NCBI RefSeq assembly: GCF_018555435.2
Contig: NZ_JAFEJT020000020.1
Span: 1-49,986, forward strand
Length of the DNA: 49,986 nt
From: Bifidobacterium amazonense
GTDB taxonomy: Bacteria > Actinomycetota > Actinomycetes > Actinomycetales > Bifidobacteriaceae
Reading direction: 5' to 3'
The first letter of the stretch is position 1; each line of letters opens with the position of its first letter. Made by a program: the position numbers and the translations under genes. The notes below the pieces were generated by a model. The model saw only the letters and a program-made list of their open reading frames with translations. It made no database searches and was not told the origin of the DNA. This document shows positions 23,818-33,402 of this stretch, one piece after another.

Positions 23818-25446
23818 ATGAAGCGTAATCGCATCACACGAACCCTCATCGCGGGCCTGGCCGCTGCCGCATTGGCCCTTCCGCTGGCCGGCTGCGGCGT
23901 CGACAACGCCTATACCACGAACACGGTCGACGCATTGCCCGACCCCACGTACACCGTCTCCACGGACAAGCCCGCATGGCAGTCCGACACATCCAAGGAC
24001 AACACGCTCACCTGGTACGTGAACGCCGACTGGTGGAACAAGTCGTTCGGCAACGACCTGATCACCAAGAAGATCAAGAAGGACCTCAACGTCGACATCA
24101 AGTTCGTCACGGGCGACGACACCAAGCTCAACACGTACTTCGCCGGCGGCGATCTGCCCGACGTGATCACCGTGTTCGACAGCACGTCGCGCGTCGCCAA
24201 GGCCGCGGCGAACTGGTCGTACCCGCTGCAGGACCTCGCCGCCAAATACGATCCGTATTTCACCAAGGTCGCCAAGCAGGAGACGCTCGACTGGTTCAGG
24301 CTCTCCGACGGCAAGACGCACGGCTACCCCTCGTACTCCAACACGTCCGAGGACTACAAGTCCGGCATGATCCACACCTCGCAGGCGTTCGTCATCCGCA
24401 AGGACGTGCTCGCCGCCATCGGCGACCAGGACTTCACCACGCCCGAAGGGTTCATCGCCGGCATGAAGGCGATCAAGGAGAAGTTCCCCGACCTCGTACC
24501 CTTCGGATTCAACGACTTCAGCGGAGGCAACAGTTCGCTCGACACCGTGCTGCAGAACATGCTGGGAGTGCCCACCCTGAGCGACGACGGCACGTTCTAC
24601 GACCGTCAGATGGACGAAGACTACCTGACTTGGCTCAAGGCGCTGCGGCAGGTGCACAAGGACGGCAACATCTCCGACGACAGCTTCGCCGACGACGGCG
24701 ACACCTTCAAGGAAAAGGAAAGCACCGGCAAATACGCGACCATGCTGCTCACCAGCTTCGTCGGCCAAAGCGCCCCGCTGCAGCAGTGGGCGTCGAACGA
24801 CCCGGCCGGACAGTACGTCGCCATCGACGGTATCCGCAGCACCAAAGGGCGCAAGCCGACGCTGAGCGAGACCGGCCTGAGCGGCTGGACCGTCAGCTAC
24901 ATCACCAAGCAGTGCAAGAACCCGGCCAAAGCCATCCAGATCTTCACCTACCTGCTGTCCGACTACGGCGAGATGCTCGTGAACTACGGCATCGAAGGCG
25001 AAACGTATACGACGAACGCCGACGGCACCGTCTCATGGACGCCCGCCGCTGACAAGATCCGCCTCAACGACTCCGAGAAATGGCAGAAGGAATACCGCAT
25101 GGGCGAGTTCGTGCTCTTCGGCCACGACCGGTATAAGGCGCTCAACAAGGACTCCTTCGCCGACGCCATCAAGCAGTTCCAGGAGCACAACCAGCAGTAC
25201 CTGACCCCGCAGTACGAGATCGAGAACATCGCGCCGGACGCCGGCACGCTGGAGGCCCGTTCGTATTCGGCCATCACGACCAAATGGTCGTCCACGCTGG
25301 TCTCGCTCATCCGCGCCGGCTCGGACAAGCAGTTCGACAGGCTCGTCGACCAGTACAAGACGTTCCTGAAGAACAACGACATCGACGCCATCAACGCGAT
25401 CCGCAACGAGAAGATCAAGCAGAACGAAAAGCTGCTCGGCGAATGA
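23818..25446 (+). CDS. Extracellular solute-binding lipoprotein of the sugar ABC importer
   Basis: A 542-residue lipoprotein. The signal peptide ends in the lipobox LAGC (LALPLAGCGVD), so Cys25 or so would be lipidated and the protein held outside the membrane. The length and sequence pattern (WYVNADWWNKSFGNDLITKK; AGGDLPDVITVFD) fit the long LplA-like family 1 solute-binding proteins. It captures the oligosaccharide and delivers it to the two permeases. It is translated from AAGGAGC close to the ATG. The operon continues with a GH30 enzyme, which suggests the ligand. Confidence 0.9.
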   Translation: MKRNRITRTLIAGLAAAALALPLAGCGVDNAYTTNTVDALPDPTYTVSTDKPAWQSDTSKDNTLTWYVNADWWNKSFGNDLITKKIKKDLNVDIKFVTGDDTKLNTYFAGGDLPDVITVFDSTSRVAKAAANWSYPLQDLAAKYDPYFTKVAKQETLDWFRLSDGKTHGYPSYSNTSEDYKSGMIHTSQAFVIRKDVLAAIGDQDFTTPEGFIAGMKAIKEKFPDLVPFGFNDFSGGNSSLDTVLQNMLGVPTLSDDGTFYDRQMDEDYLTWLKALRQVHKDGNISDDSFADDGDTFKEKESTGKYATMLLTSFVGQSAPLQQWASNDPAGQYVAIDGIRSTKGRKPTLSETGLSGWTVSYITKQCKNPAKAIQIFTYLLSDYGEMLVNYGIEGETYTTNADGTVSWTPAADKIRLNDSEKWQKEYRMGEFVLFGHDRYKALNKDSFADAIKQFQEHNQQYLTPQYEIENIAPDAGTLEARSYSAITTKWSSTLVSLIRAGSDKQFDRLVDQYKTFLKNNDIDAINAIRNEKIKQNEKLLGE

Positions 25447-25480
25447 CCGGGACGCCCGCTCTCCCGCGGGTCCCACCCGA

Positions 25481-25519
25481 CATCCGCATCCGACATCCGC
25501 ATCCGACATCCGCATCCGA
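25481..25519 (+). repeat. Three tandem 13-bp repeats before the GH30 gene
   Basis: The unit CATCCGCATCCGA is repeated three times without change (25481-25493, 25494-25506, 25507-25519), 14 bp before the start codon and just upstream of its ribosome site. The number of copies could vary by slippage. Confidence 0.9.
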
Positions 25520-25532
25520 AGAAGAGGAACCC

Positions 25533-26879
25533 ATGCGCACCATGTATCTGACAGACGGCCCCAAGCATATGTTCGAGCCGATCGACGGGACCGACCCCGG
25601 TGCCGCCGACGTGACGATAACGGCCGATCCAACCCATTCCTACCAGAGCATCGACGGATTCGGCGCGTCGTTCACCGACGCATCCGCACATCTGATCGAT
25701 CAGGTGCTCGACGAGGAGGACCGCGCGACCGCGATGTCCAGACTGTTCGACCCCAAGCTCGGCATCGGGCTGTCCCTGCTGCGTAACCCGATGGGAGCCT
25801 CGGACTACGCGCGTACGATCTACAGCTATGACGACATGCCGGACGGACAGCGCGACGAGAGTCTCGATCGTTTCTCGATCGGACATGACCTCGAAAGCAT
25901 CCTTCCTCTGACCACATGGGCCATGGAACTCAACCCACGGCTCAGACTCATCGCCTCGCCGTGGAGTGCGCCGGGCTGGATGAAGACCAGCGGCTCCATG
26001 ATCGGCGGCGAGCTCAGGGAGGACTGCTACGAGGCATACGCCCGATACTTCGTGCGTTTCCTCCAGGCATACGCCGAACAGGGTGTTCCGGTGTTCGCCG
26101 TAACGCCGCAGAACGAGCCGTTGTTCGTCCCTGGCCATTATCCGGGCATGCTGTTCCCGGCCGACCGGGAGGCCCGCTTCGTACGCGACTTCCTGCGCCC
26201 CGCCCTGTGCGACGCGGGTCTCGAAACGCGTGTGCTCGGATACGACCACAACTGGGACCGCGTCGACTACGCGTTCGACCTGCTTGATGCCGCCGAAGAC
26301 GCGTTCGATGGCATCGCCTGGCACTGGTACGGTGGCCGCGCCGTCAGCCAGTCCCGCGTCGCCTCGCATTTCCCCGCCAAGGACGTGTACTTCACCGAAG
26401 GTTCCGGTGGTGAATGGATCCCGGAATTCGAGCCGGCGTTCAGCAACCTCATGCGCACCGGCATCGACATCCTGCGCAACGGCTCCAAATCGTTCATCCT
26501 GTGGAACCTCGCGCTCGACGAACACAACGGCCCGGTCGTGCCCGGCTTCGGCCGCAGCACCTGCCGCGGTTTGCTGCGCGTCGATCGGCGCACTCGGACG
26601 GCAGAGTACATGTTGGACTATTACGGTCTGGCCCATTTCAGCAAGTTCATCCGCCCCGGCGCGGTGCGCATCGGCAGTGACCAGAACGGTGGCGTGCGTT
26701 CGCTGGCCTGCCGCAACGAGGACGGGTCCGTGGTCGTCGTGCTGTTCAACGACTCCAATCATGATGCGCGGGTGGGCGTGGACGTCGTCGGCGTGGCCGG
26801 TCCGTCCCGCACGGTGTCGCTGCCGTCCAAGGCGGCGGCGACCGTGGTCTGGGACGACGCGGATGATGGTGCACGATGA
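25533..26879 (+). CDS. GH30 family glycosidase, intracellular
   Basis: A 448-residue retaining beta-glycosidase of glycoside hydrolase family 30. The acid/base is Glu195 in TPQNEP and the nucleophile Glu289 in YFTEGSGGEW. The opening GFGASFTDASAHLI and the PWSAPGWMKT block are family hallmarks. A small beta-domain follows the barrel (from about residue 395). No signal peptide, so it acts on imported sugar. Family members cleave beta-1,6-linked glucose, glucosylceramide-type, xylose or galactose units; a beta-1,6-gluco-oligosaccharide is my preferred but unproven substrate. The start at 25533 has GAAGAGGAA upstream. Its stop overlaps the next gene's start by ATGA. Confidence 0.88.
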   Translation: MRTMYLTDGPKHMFEPIDGTDPGAADVTITADPTHSYQSIDGFGASFTDASAHLIDQVLDEEDRATAMSRLFDPKLGIGLSLLRNPMGASDYARTIYSYDDMPDGQRDESLDRFSIGHDLESILPLTTWAMELNPRLRLIASPWSAPGWMKTSGSMIGGELREDCYEAYARYFVRFLQAYAEQGVPVFAVTPQNEPLFVPGHYPGMLFPADREARFVRDFLRPALCDAGLETRVLGYDHNWDRVDYAFDLLDAAEDAFDGIAWHWYGGRAVSQSRVASHFPAKDVYFTEGSGGEWIPEFEPAFSNLMRTGIDILRNGSKSFILWNLALDEHNGPVVPGFGRSTCRGLLRVDRRTRTAEYMLDYYGLAHFSKFIRPGAVRIGSDQNGGVRSLACRNEDGSVVVVLFNDSNHDARVGVDVVGVAGPSRTVSLPSKAAATVVWDDADDGAR

Positions 26880-27481
26880 AACTGTTCTCCATTGACGGCA
26901 AGCTGTATCAGGTGCTGGAGCAAATCTGGCAGGTGATGGAGCTGAGCCTGCTGTTCCTGCTGGGATGTCTGCCGGTCGTCACGATCGGCGTGAGCGCGAC
27001 GGCGATGTTCCGCACTCGGTTCGACATGATCGAGGAGGGGGACGTGCCCATCATGTCCCGCTTCTGGTCGGCGTACCGGAGGGATTTCGGACGGGCGGTC
27101 GCCATGTGGCTGAGCGTGATCGCCGGATTTGCCGCGTTGCTTGGCGCGTACTGGGGCGTCGCCGCACTGACCGGCGGCAGCCAGTACGCGCTGATGCCGC
27201 TGGTCGTGGTCGGCGCCGTGTGGATGTTGACATGCGTCAACGTGTTTCCGCTGCTCGCGCTCCGATCGGGGCAGAGCCTGCCGCTGGCCGTGTTATTTCG
27301 GGAGGCCGTCTCGCTGGGGCTGGGGCACGTGCTGCAATCCGCGCTGATGGCGTGCGTGTTGCTGGCCGCCGCGCTGTCGGTGATGTTCGTGCCATGGCTG
27401 CTGCTTGCGGCGGTGTTGTTCTTCCCGGGTCTGACCTGCTATGCGAGGGCATGGCTCGTCCGCTGGGCGTGCGCGGAGTGA
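26876..27481 (+). CDS. DUF624 (YesL-like) membrane protein
   Basis: A 201-residue protein with about five membrane segments. It starts MKLFSIDGKLYQVLEQIWQV, the characteristic opening of the DUF624 family (YesL in Bacillus). Members are found with LplB/YtcP importers and are thought to assist the transporter, though no mechanism is established. Here it overlaps the GH30 stop by ATGA and is the last gene of the importer operon, which supports a role in that pathway. Confidence 0.85.
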   Translation: MKLFSIDGKLYQVLEQIWQVMELSLLFLLGCLPVVTIGVSATAMFRTRFDMIEEGDVPIMSRFWSAYRRDFGRAVAMWLSVIAGFAALLGAYWGVAALTGGSQYALMPLVVVGAVWMLTCVNVFPLLALRSGQSLPLAVLFREAVSLGLGHVLQSALMACVLLAAALSVMFVPWLLLAAVLFFPGLTCYARAWLVRWACAE

Positions 27482-27563
27482 TATGGTCGTTGCAGGTTCG
27501 ATCCCGCCGGTGAATGTCGTATGGAACCGTATAGAAAAAACCATGATTGTGAAGTAGGTCATC

Positions 27564-28277
27564 ATGCAGGAACATGTGCAGGGCGGCGCTCAGGAGCGCC
27601 AGGTCAAGCCGCGTAAGCACCGTCCCGAAACCGAGCAGAAGCGGCGCGAGATCATCGCCGCCGCCGCCGAGGTGTTCGGGGAGAAAGGATTCAACGACGG
27701 CACGCTGGAAGAGATCGCCGAACGCACCGGCCTTACCCGGGCCGGCGTGCTCCATCACTTCGGATCCAAACGCGCGCTGCTTATGGAGGTGGTGAAGAAC
27801 AGGGACGTCTCCGGCGGCGTGCAACGCGAACGGGCGCATGTCGACCACGGCGAGGACTGGTTCCGTCACCTTGCCGCCACCGCCGACGACAATGCAAAGC
27901 ACCCAGGCATGGTGCGGCTGTTCACCATGGTGTCCGGCGAATCGGCCGTGGAGAAGAACGCCAGCATGCCGTATTTCCGGGACCGCTACCGGGATCTGCG
28001 CAACGACCTGATGGCCTCGTTCGTCCAAATGGCCAAGGAGCGCAAGGCCACCATCAACATGGCGGAGGCCGAGATGGCAAGTTCCGCCATCATCGCGGTC
28101 ATGGACGGTCTGCAATACCAGTGGCTGCTGCAGCAGGGCGAGGGCGACGGCGAAACGGCGAATTCGCCGGAGGGCGACGGCGTCGCCATCGACCTCGCGG
28201 AGTACACGCGCTACGCCATCAACGTGATAGTCGCGGCCGTGCTCGAACACCATGACGACCCGCCACTGATCCAATGA
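27564..28277 (+). CDS. TetR-family transcriptional regulator
   Basis: A 237-residue protein with an N-terminal TetR helix-turn-helix: IIAAAAEVFGEKGFNDGTLEEIAERTGLTRAGVLHHFGSKRALL. The remainder is an all-helical ligand-binding domain without a recognised subgroup. The location directly after the importer operon suggests control of that operon, possibly at the paired TTACT...AGTAA sites of 21674-21808. However, TetR operators are usually longer palindromes. The gene is separated from DUF624 by 82 bp and may have its own promoter; no clear one is visible. Confidence 0.85.
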   Translation: MQEHVQGGAQERQVKPRKHRPETEQKRREIIAAAAEVFGEKGFNDGTLEEIAERTGLTRAGVLHHFGSKRALLMEVVKNRDVSGGVQRERAHVDHGEDWFRHLAATADDNAKHPGMVRLFTMVSGESAVEKNASMPYFRDRYRDLRNDLMASFVQMAKERKATINMAEAEMASSAIIAVMDGLQYQWLLQQGEGDGETANSPEGDGVAIDLAEYTRYAINVIVAAVLEHHDDPPLIQ

Positions 28278-28312
28278 CCGGCATGTCGTGGACGGTCTTC
28301 GCGGCAGACGTG

Positions 28313-28402
28313 ATTCATGCGAATGACTCGCAGGACGTTCGGACATCGGGGTGCCCAGATGTTCGAATGAATACGAGTCATGCGATACGATGGCTATCGT
28401 AT
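28313..28402 (+). promoter_or_regulatory. Operator cluster upstream of the GntR gene
   Basis: Two versions of the TCATTCGAATGA palindrome: ATTCATGCGAATGA (28313-28326, one mismatch) and ATGTTCGAATGA (28359-28370, right half intact). Next to them is ATACGAT-GGCT-ATCGTAT (28385-28402), a perfect 7-bp inverted repeat. They are close to the gene start and fit autoregulation of GntR. Confidence 0.6.
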
Positions 28403-28448
28403 ACCGCGTCGACATGGCGCGATGGAACGATGCGATTGCGGAGGTCGT

Positions 28449-29147
28449 ATGAAGTACCGCGAGCTGGCGAAGATCCTCAAGGTGGAGATCGACAAGGGCA
28501 AGTACCACGACACGGGCAAGCTGCCCACCGAACCCGAGCTCATGGAGCATTTCGGCGTGACACGCTACTGCGTGCGCAACGCCATAGCCCTGCTGGTCGA
28601 TCTGGGCGACGTGTATCCGGTGCAGGGCAGTGGCATGTTCGTCCGGGAGAACAAGCGGGAGGGATGCCTCAACATCAACAACACGAGGGGCATGACCTCC
28701 GAGTTCCCCGGCCACGCCGTGTCCTCCAAGGTGATCAAGCTGGAGCAGCGCGAGGCAGGCAAGGACTCCACGCGGCTCAAGTGCGCCTCCGGCGCCAAGA
28801 TCTACAGCGTCTCGCGCCTGCGTCTGCTGGACGGCGAGCCGTTCGCCATCGAGTACGCCCTGTATCTCAAGGAGTTCGTGCCGTACCTCAACGAGGAAAT
28901 CGCCAACGGATCCATCTATTCGTACATCCGCGAGGACCTGGGGCTGATTCCCGGCTTCGCCGACAAGCTGATGTACGCGCGCAAGCTGGACCACGGCCAG
29001 GCTGATCTGCTGGGACTGTCCGCCGGAGACCCGGCCCTGGTGGTCGAGGACGACGCGTATCTGTCCAACGGGCGGCTGTTCAACGCGGGTACGGTCTACT
29101 ACCACTACGAGAAGGCCACGTTCTTCAACCTCGCCGATCTGAAGTAG
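28449..29147 (+). CDS. GntR/HutC-family regulator with UTRA domain
   Basis: A 232-residue regulator. The N-terminal winged helix-turn-helix (LPTEPELMEHFGVTRYCVRNAI) spans about residues 4-72. The UTRA ligand domain follows (about residues 85-230), ending near PALVVEDDAYLSNGRLFNAG and TVYYHYEKATFF. Such domains bind sugar phosphates or amino sugars. The start at 28449 follows GGAGG by 4 nt. It sits immediately before the PTS operon, in whose promoter the palindrome TCATTCGAATGA occurs at two places around a consensus promoter. It is almost certainly the operon's repressor, with inducer from the pathway, for example a phosphorylated disaccharide. Confidence 0.88.
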   Translation: MKYRELAKILKVEIDKGKYHDTGKLPTEPELMEHFGVTRYCVRNAIALLVDLGDVYPVQGSGMFVRENKREGCLNINNTRGMTSEFPGHAVSSKVIKLEQREAGKDSTRLKCASGAKIYSVSRLRLLDGEPFAIEYALYLKEFVPYLNEEIANGSIYSYIREDLGLIPGFADKLMYARKLDHGQADLLGLSAGDPALVVEDDAYLSNGRLFNAGTVYYHYEKATFFNLADLK

Positions 29148-29256
29148 GTCACCGCGCGCGGACGTAACAGACGCGGCCGGATGCGGATGGCCGACGCCGC
29201 GACCGCGCCGTCCCGTTGATCCGCGGCGTTCCAATGCGACACGCCGCACCCGATAA

Positions 29257-29319
29257 TCATTCGAATGAATTTGACACAGCCGAATGATTGTCATATATTC
29301 TCTTTAAGTCATTCGAATG
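29257..29319 (+). promoter_or_regulatory. Promoter of the PTS operon with flanking GntR operators
   Basis: A consensus promoter: -35 TTGACA (29271-29276), exactly 17 bp, -10 TATATT (29294-29299). The palindrome TCATTCGAATGA lies just upstream of the -35 (29257-29268), and CATTCGAATG lies just after the start point (29310-29319). Half sites CCGAATGA are at 29280-29287 and 29331-29338. The layout fits repression by a dimeric GntR protein bridging the two sites. Confidence 0.85.
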
Positions 29320-29411
29320 TTTCCTATCCATCCGAATGACTATTGATCGAAGATGCCGGGCCGGCGCAAAGCCCGCCCGGAACAATCACACCAGTCCGAA
29401 GGAGGACGAGA

Positions 29412-30773
29412 ATGAAGGAGTTCGGCAATACACTGCTCAACGGCTTCATGAAATTCGCGACGACCAAGGCGGTCACCGCATTGAAGGACGGCTTCGTGCT
29501 CACGATGCCGGCCACTCTGGTGGGTTCACTGTTCCTGCTGCTCGCGAACCTGCCGTTCGAGGGCTACACGGACTTCATGAACAACCTGCTGACCGACAAG
29601 TGGAACATCGGCCTGAATCAGGTGTCCGCCGGCACGTTCAACATCCTGGCCATCATCATCGCAGTCGGCATCGGCTACGCCTACGCGCGCAACGAGAAGG
29701 AGGACGGCATCTCCTCCGGTCTGCTGGCCCTGGTCGCCTTCTTCATCCTCTCACCGTCCTCGGTGAGCATCGATCACAGCACCGTCGACGCGATCAAGGA
29801 GGGTGCCACCGCCTCCGTGTCTGGTGCGATCTCCACCTCGTGGACCGGCGGCAACGGCGTGATCACCGCCATCATCGTCGGCCTGCTGTCCGGCCTGGTG
29901 TTCGTCAAGTGCATGAAGCATAACCTCAAGATCAAGCTGCCCGACTCCGTGCCCGAAGGCGTGTCCAACGCGTTCTCCGCGATGATCCCTGGCTTCTTCG
30001 TGGTGCTCGGCTCCGCCGTCATTTACCACTTGTGCCAGGCGTTCGGCGGCGTGAGCTTCACCGAGCTCATCTTCAAGATCCTGCAGACCCCGATGCAGAA
30101 CCTCACCGACAACTGGGCCGGCGCGATCATCATCACCCTGCTCATCTCTATCCTCTTCTGGTGCGGCATCCACGGCCCGAACGTCGTCATGGGCATCATG
30201 GCCCCGCTGCTGACCGCAAACTCCGTGGCCAACCAGGCCCTCATGGACGCCGGCAAGGCCGTGACCACCGCCGACGGCGGCCACATCCTCACCCCGCAGA
30301 TCGTCGACTGCTTTGTCAAGTTCGGCGGCACCGGCATCACACTCGGCCTGCTCATCGCCGGCCTGATCGTGGCCAAGTCCAGCCAGATGAAGGAAATGTC
30401 GAAGCTGTCCATCGTGCCCGGCCTGTTCAACATCAACGAGCCGGTCATCTTCGGCCTGCCGATCGTGTTCAACCCGTTCTTCCTGATCCCGTTCATCGTC
30501 GTGCCGCTGATCGCCATGATCATCACTTACGGCGCGATGTACATCGGCTTCATGCCCCCGTTCGGCGCCGTCCAAGTGCCGTGGACCACCCCGGTGATCA
30601 TCTCCGGCTTCCTGCTGGGCGGCTGGAAGGGCGCGCTCATCCAGCTCATCATCCTCGTGATCTCCGTGGCCGTCTACCTGCCGTTCGTCAAGAAGCAGGA
30701 CCAGGCGTGGATCGCCGAACAGGCCGCCAACGAATCCGATCTCGAGACCGCTGCCGCGGCGGCCAAGGCCTGA
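29412..30773 (+). CDS. PTS EIIC component, lactose/cellobiose/chitobiose family
   Basis: A 453-residue membrane permease of the Lac-type PTS. The opening MKEFGNTLLNGFMKFATTKA and the core signature (INEPVIFGLPIVFNPFFLIPF) identify the family that carries cellobiose, lactose and N,N-diacetylchitobiose. About ten membrane segments. It imports the sugar while EIIB phosphorylates it, giving the 6-phosphate inside. The ribosome site AAGGAGG precedes the ATG. It is followed by EIIB and EIIA genes on the same strand, so all parts of the transporter are here. Specificity among beta-linked disaccharides cannot be told from EIIC alone. Confidence 0.9.
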   Translation: MKEFGNTLLNGFMKFATTKAVTALKDGFVLTMPATLVGSLFLLLANLPFEGYTDFMNNLLTDKWNIGLNQVSAGTFNILAIIIAVGIGYAYARNEKEDGISSGLLALVAFFILSPSSVSIDHSTVDAIKEGATASVSGAISTSWTGGNGVITAIIVGLLSGLVFVKCMKHNLKIKLPDSVPEGVSNAFSAMIPGFFVVLGSAVIYHLCQAFGGVSFTELIFKILQTPMQNLTDNWAGAIIITLLISILFWCGIHGPNVVMGIMAPLLTANSVANQALMDAGKAVTTADGGHILTPQIVDCFVKFGGTGITLGLLIAGLIVAKSSQMKEMSKLSIVPGLFNINEPVIFGLPIVFNPFFLIPFIVVPLIAMIITYGAMYIGFMPPFGAVQVPWTTPVIISGFLLGGWKGALIQLIILVISVAVYLPFVKKQDQAWIAEQAANESDLETAAAAAKA

Positions 30774-30827
30774 GCCGGCGCATCGAACGGCTCCGATCTT
30801 CCGATCGGCGACGGTCGGACGACACAT

Positions 30828-30865
30828 GGGAGCCCGGTACGAGCGACCACCCTTGCCGGGCTCCC
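30828..30865 (+). terminator. Intercistronic stem-loop between EIIC and EIIB
   Basis: A perfect 10-bp GC-rich stem, GGGAGCCCGG / CCGGGCTCCC, with a 19-nt loop. No T-run follows (GCCTTATC), so it is more likely an RNA processing/stability element or weak terminator than a full stop. It probably sets the ratio of membrane to soluble PTS components. Confidence 0.55.
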
Positions 30866-30944
30866 GCCTTATCAACGCTCACAACACCCATAACAACCAA
30901 CCGCCCCCACGACCGGTGCGGGGCCCATTGAAAGGAACAACACC

Positions 30945-31244
30945 ATGAAGATCGTACTGTGCTGCAACGCCGGAATGTCCACCAGCATGCTGGTCAAGAA
31001 GATGCGCGCCGCCGCCGAGGCCAAGGGCATCGAGGCCGAGATCGACGCCTACCCGATCTCCGAGGTCGAGGAGAAGGCAGCGAACGCCGACGCCGTGCTG
31101 CTCGGCCCACAGGTGCGCTACGAGCTCGACCACGTCAAGAAGCTGCTGCCCGGCAAGCCGGTCGAAGCCATCAACCCACAGGACTACGGCATGGTGCGCG
31201 GCGACAAGGTACTCGAACACGCCATCGCCATCGCCGCAAAGTAA
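30945..31244 (+). CDS. PTS EIIB component, lactose/cellobiose family
   Basis: A 99-residue cytoplasmic phosphocarrier. The active-site loop is CCNAGMSTSML with the phospho-Cys at residue 7 (CxAGMST pattern). It takes phosphate from EIIA and gives it to the sugar in EIIC. The gene starts after AAAGGAAC. The separate small B protein is the normal arrangement in the Lac/Chb family. The 171-bp gap to EIIC contains a stem-loop. Confidence 0.92.
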   Translation: MKIVLCCNAGMSTSMLVKKMRAAAEAKGIEAEIDAYPISEVEEKAANADAVLLGPQVRYELDHVKKLLPGKPVEAINPQDYGMVRGDKVLEHAIAIAAK

Positions 31245-31301
31245 CCCGACACCAACAGACAGACAACCGACAACCAAACGAACGAACCAAGGGTGGTAAC
31301 A

Positions 31302-31628
31302 ATGGCAGAAGACAACAAGGACTTCGACTGGGAGACCCTCTGCTTCCAGATGATTACGGCCGCGGGAAGCGCCAAATCCGACTACATCGAGGCGCTGCAG
31401 GCGGCCAAGGCCGGCAACTACGACAAGGCCGACGAACTCATCAAGAGCGGCGACCAGAGCTTCGCGACCGGCCATGAGCTGCACACCAACCTCGTGCAGC
31501 GCGAGGCAGCGGGCGAAAAGATCGAGGTCAGCCTGCTCATGACGCACGTCGAGGACCAGATGATGGCCGCGGAGACCGTCAAGCTGCTGGTCGACGAGCT
31601 CATCGCACTGTACAAGAAGTTCAACTGA
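31302..31628 (+). CDS. PTS EIIA component, lactose/cellobiose family
   Basis: A 108-residue all-helical PTS protein that forms trimers. The phosphorylated His is in LLMTHVEDQMM (His82), the equivalent of the conserved HxxDHLM. I take the ATG at 31302 (MAEDNKDFDW); an in-frame GTG at 31293 overlaps the presumed ribosome site AGGGTGG. It receives phosphate from HPr, whose gene is 3' in this operon. The family matches the EIIB and EIIC genes. Confidence 0.9.
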   Translation: MAEDNKDFDWETLCFQMITAAGSAKSDYIEALQAAKAGNYDKADELIKSGDQSFATGHELHTNLVQREAAGEKIEVSLLMTHVEDQMMAAETVKLLVDELIALYKKFN

Positions 31629-33098
<1,470 letters not shown>

Positions 33099-33141
33099 AT
33101 CGCAGTATACGACGCGCGTCAAACGCATAAGGAGCATTATC

Positions 33142-33402
33142 ATGTCTCAGGAATTCACATTCACCGTATCTGACCCCGAGGGCATGCACGCCCGCCCGGC
33201 CGGCCTTCTGGTCTCCCAAGCCCAGAAATACGAGTCAAGCATCATCATCACCCGCGACGGCAAGTCCGTGGACGCCAAGCGCATCTTCGGCGTCATGGGT
33301 CTCGGCGTCAAGCAGGGCGACGAGGTCAATGTCAAGGTACAGGGCAACGACGAAGCCAAGGCCGCCGCGGAATTCGAGCAGTTCCTCAAGGAGAACCTGT
33401 GA
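33142..33402 (+). CDS. ptsH: HPr phosphocarrier protein
   Basis: An 86-residue HPr. The phosphorylated His is in PEGMHARPAG (His16). The regulatory Ser of Firmicutes HPr is absent: the matching segment is DAKRIFGVMGLG, with Arg where Ser46 lies. This HPr therefore serves in phosphotransfer and not in CcpA-type control, as expected for Actinobacteria without HPr kinase. It passes phosphate from Enzyme I to EIIA. The gene has AAGGAGC upstream and its stop overlaps the Enzyme I start (TGATG). Confidence 0.92.
   Translation: MSQEFTFTVSDPEGMHARPAGLLVSQAQKYESSIIITRDGKSVDAKRIFGVMGLGVKQGDEVNVKVQGNDEAKAAAEFEQFLKENL

Noticed and set aside
31293..31304. GTG start for EIIA
   Set aside because: It overlaps the likely ribosome site; the ATG at 31302 gives the usual length.
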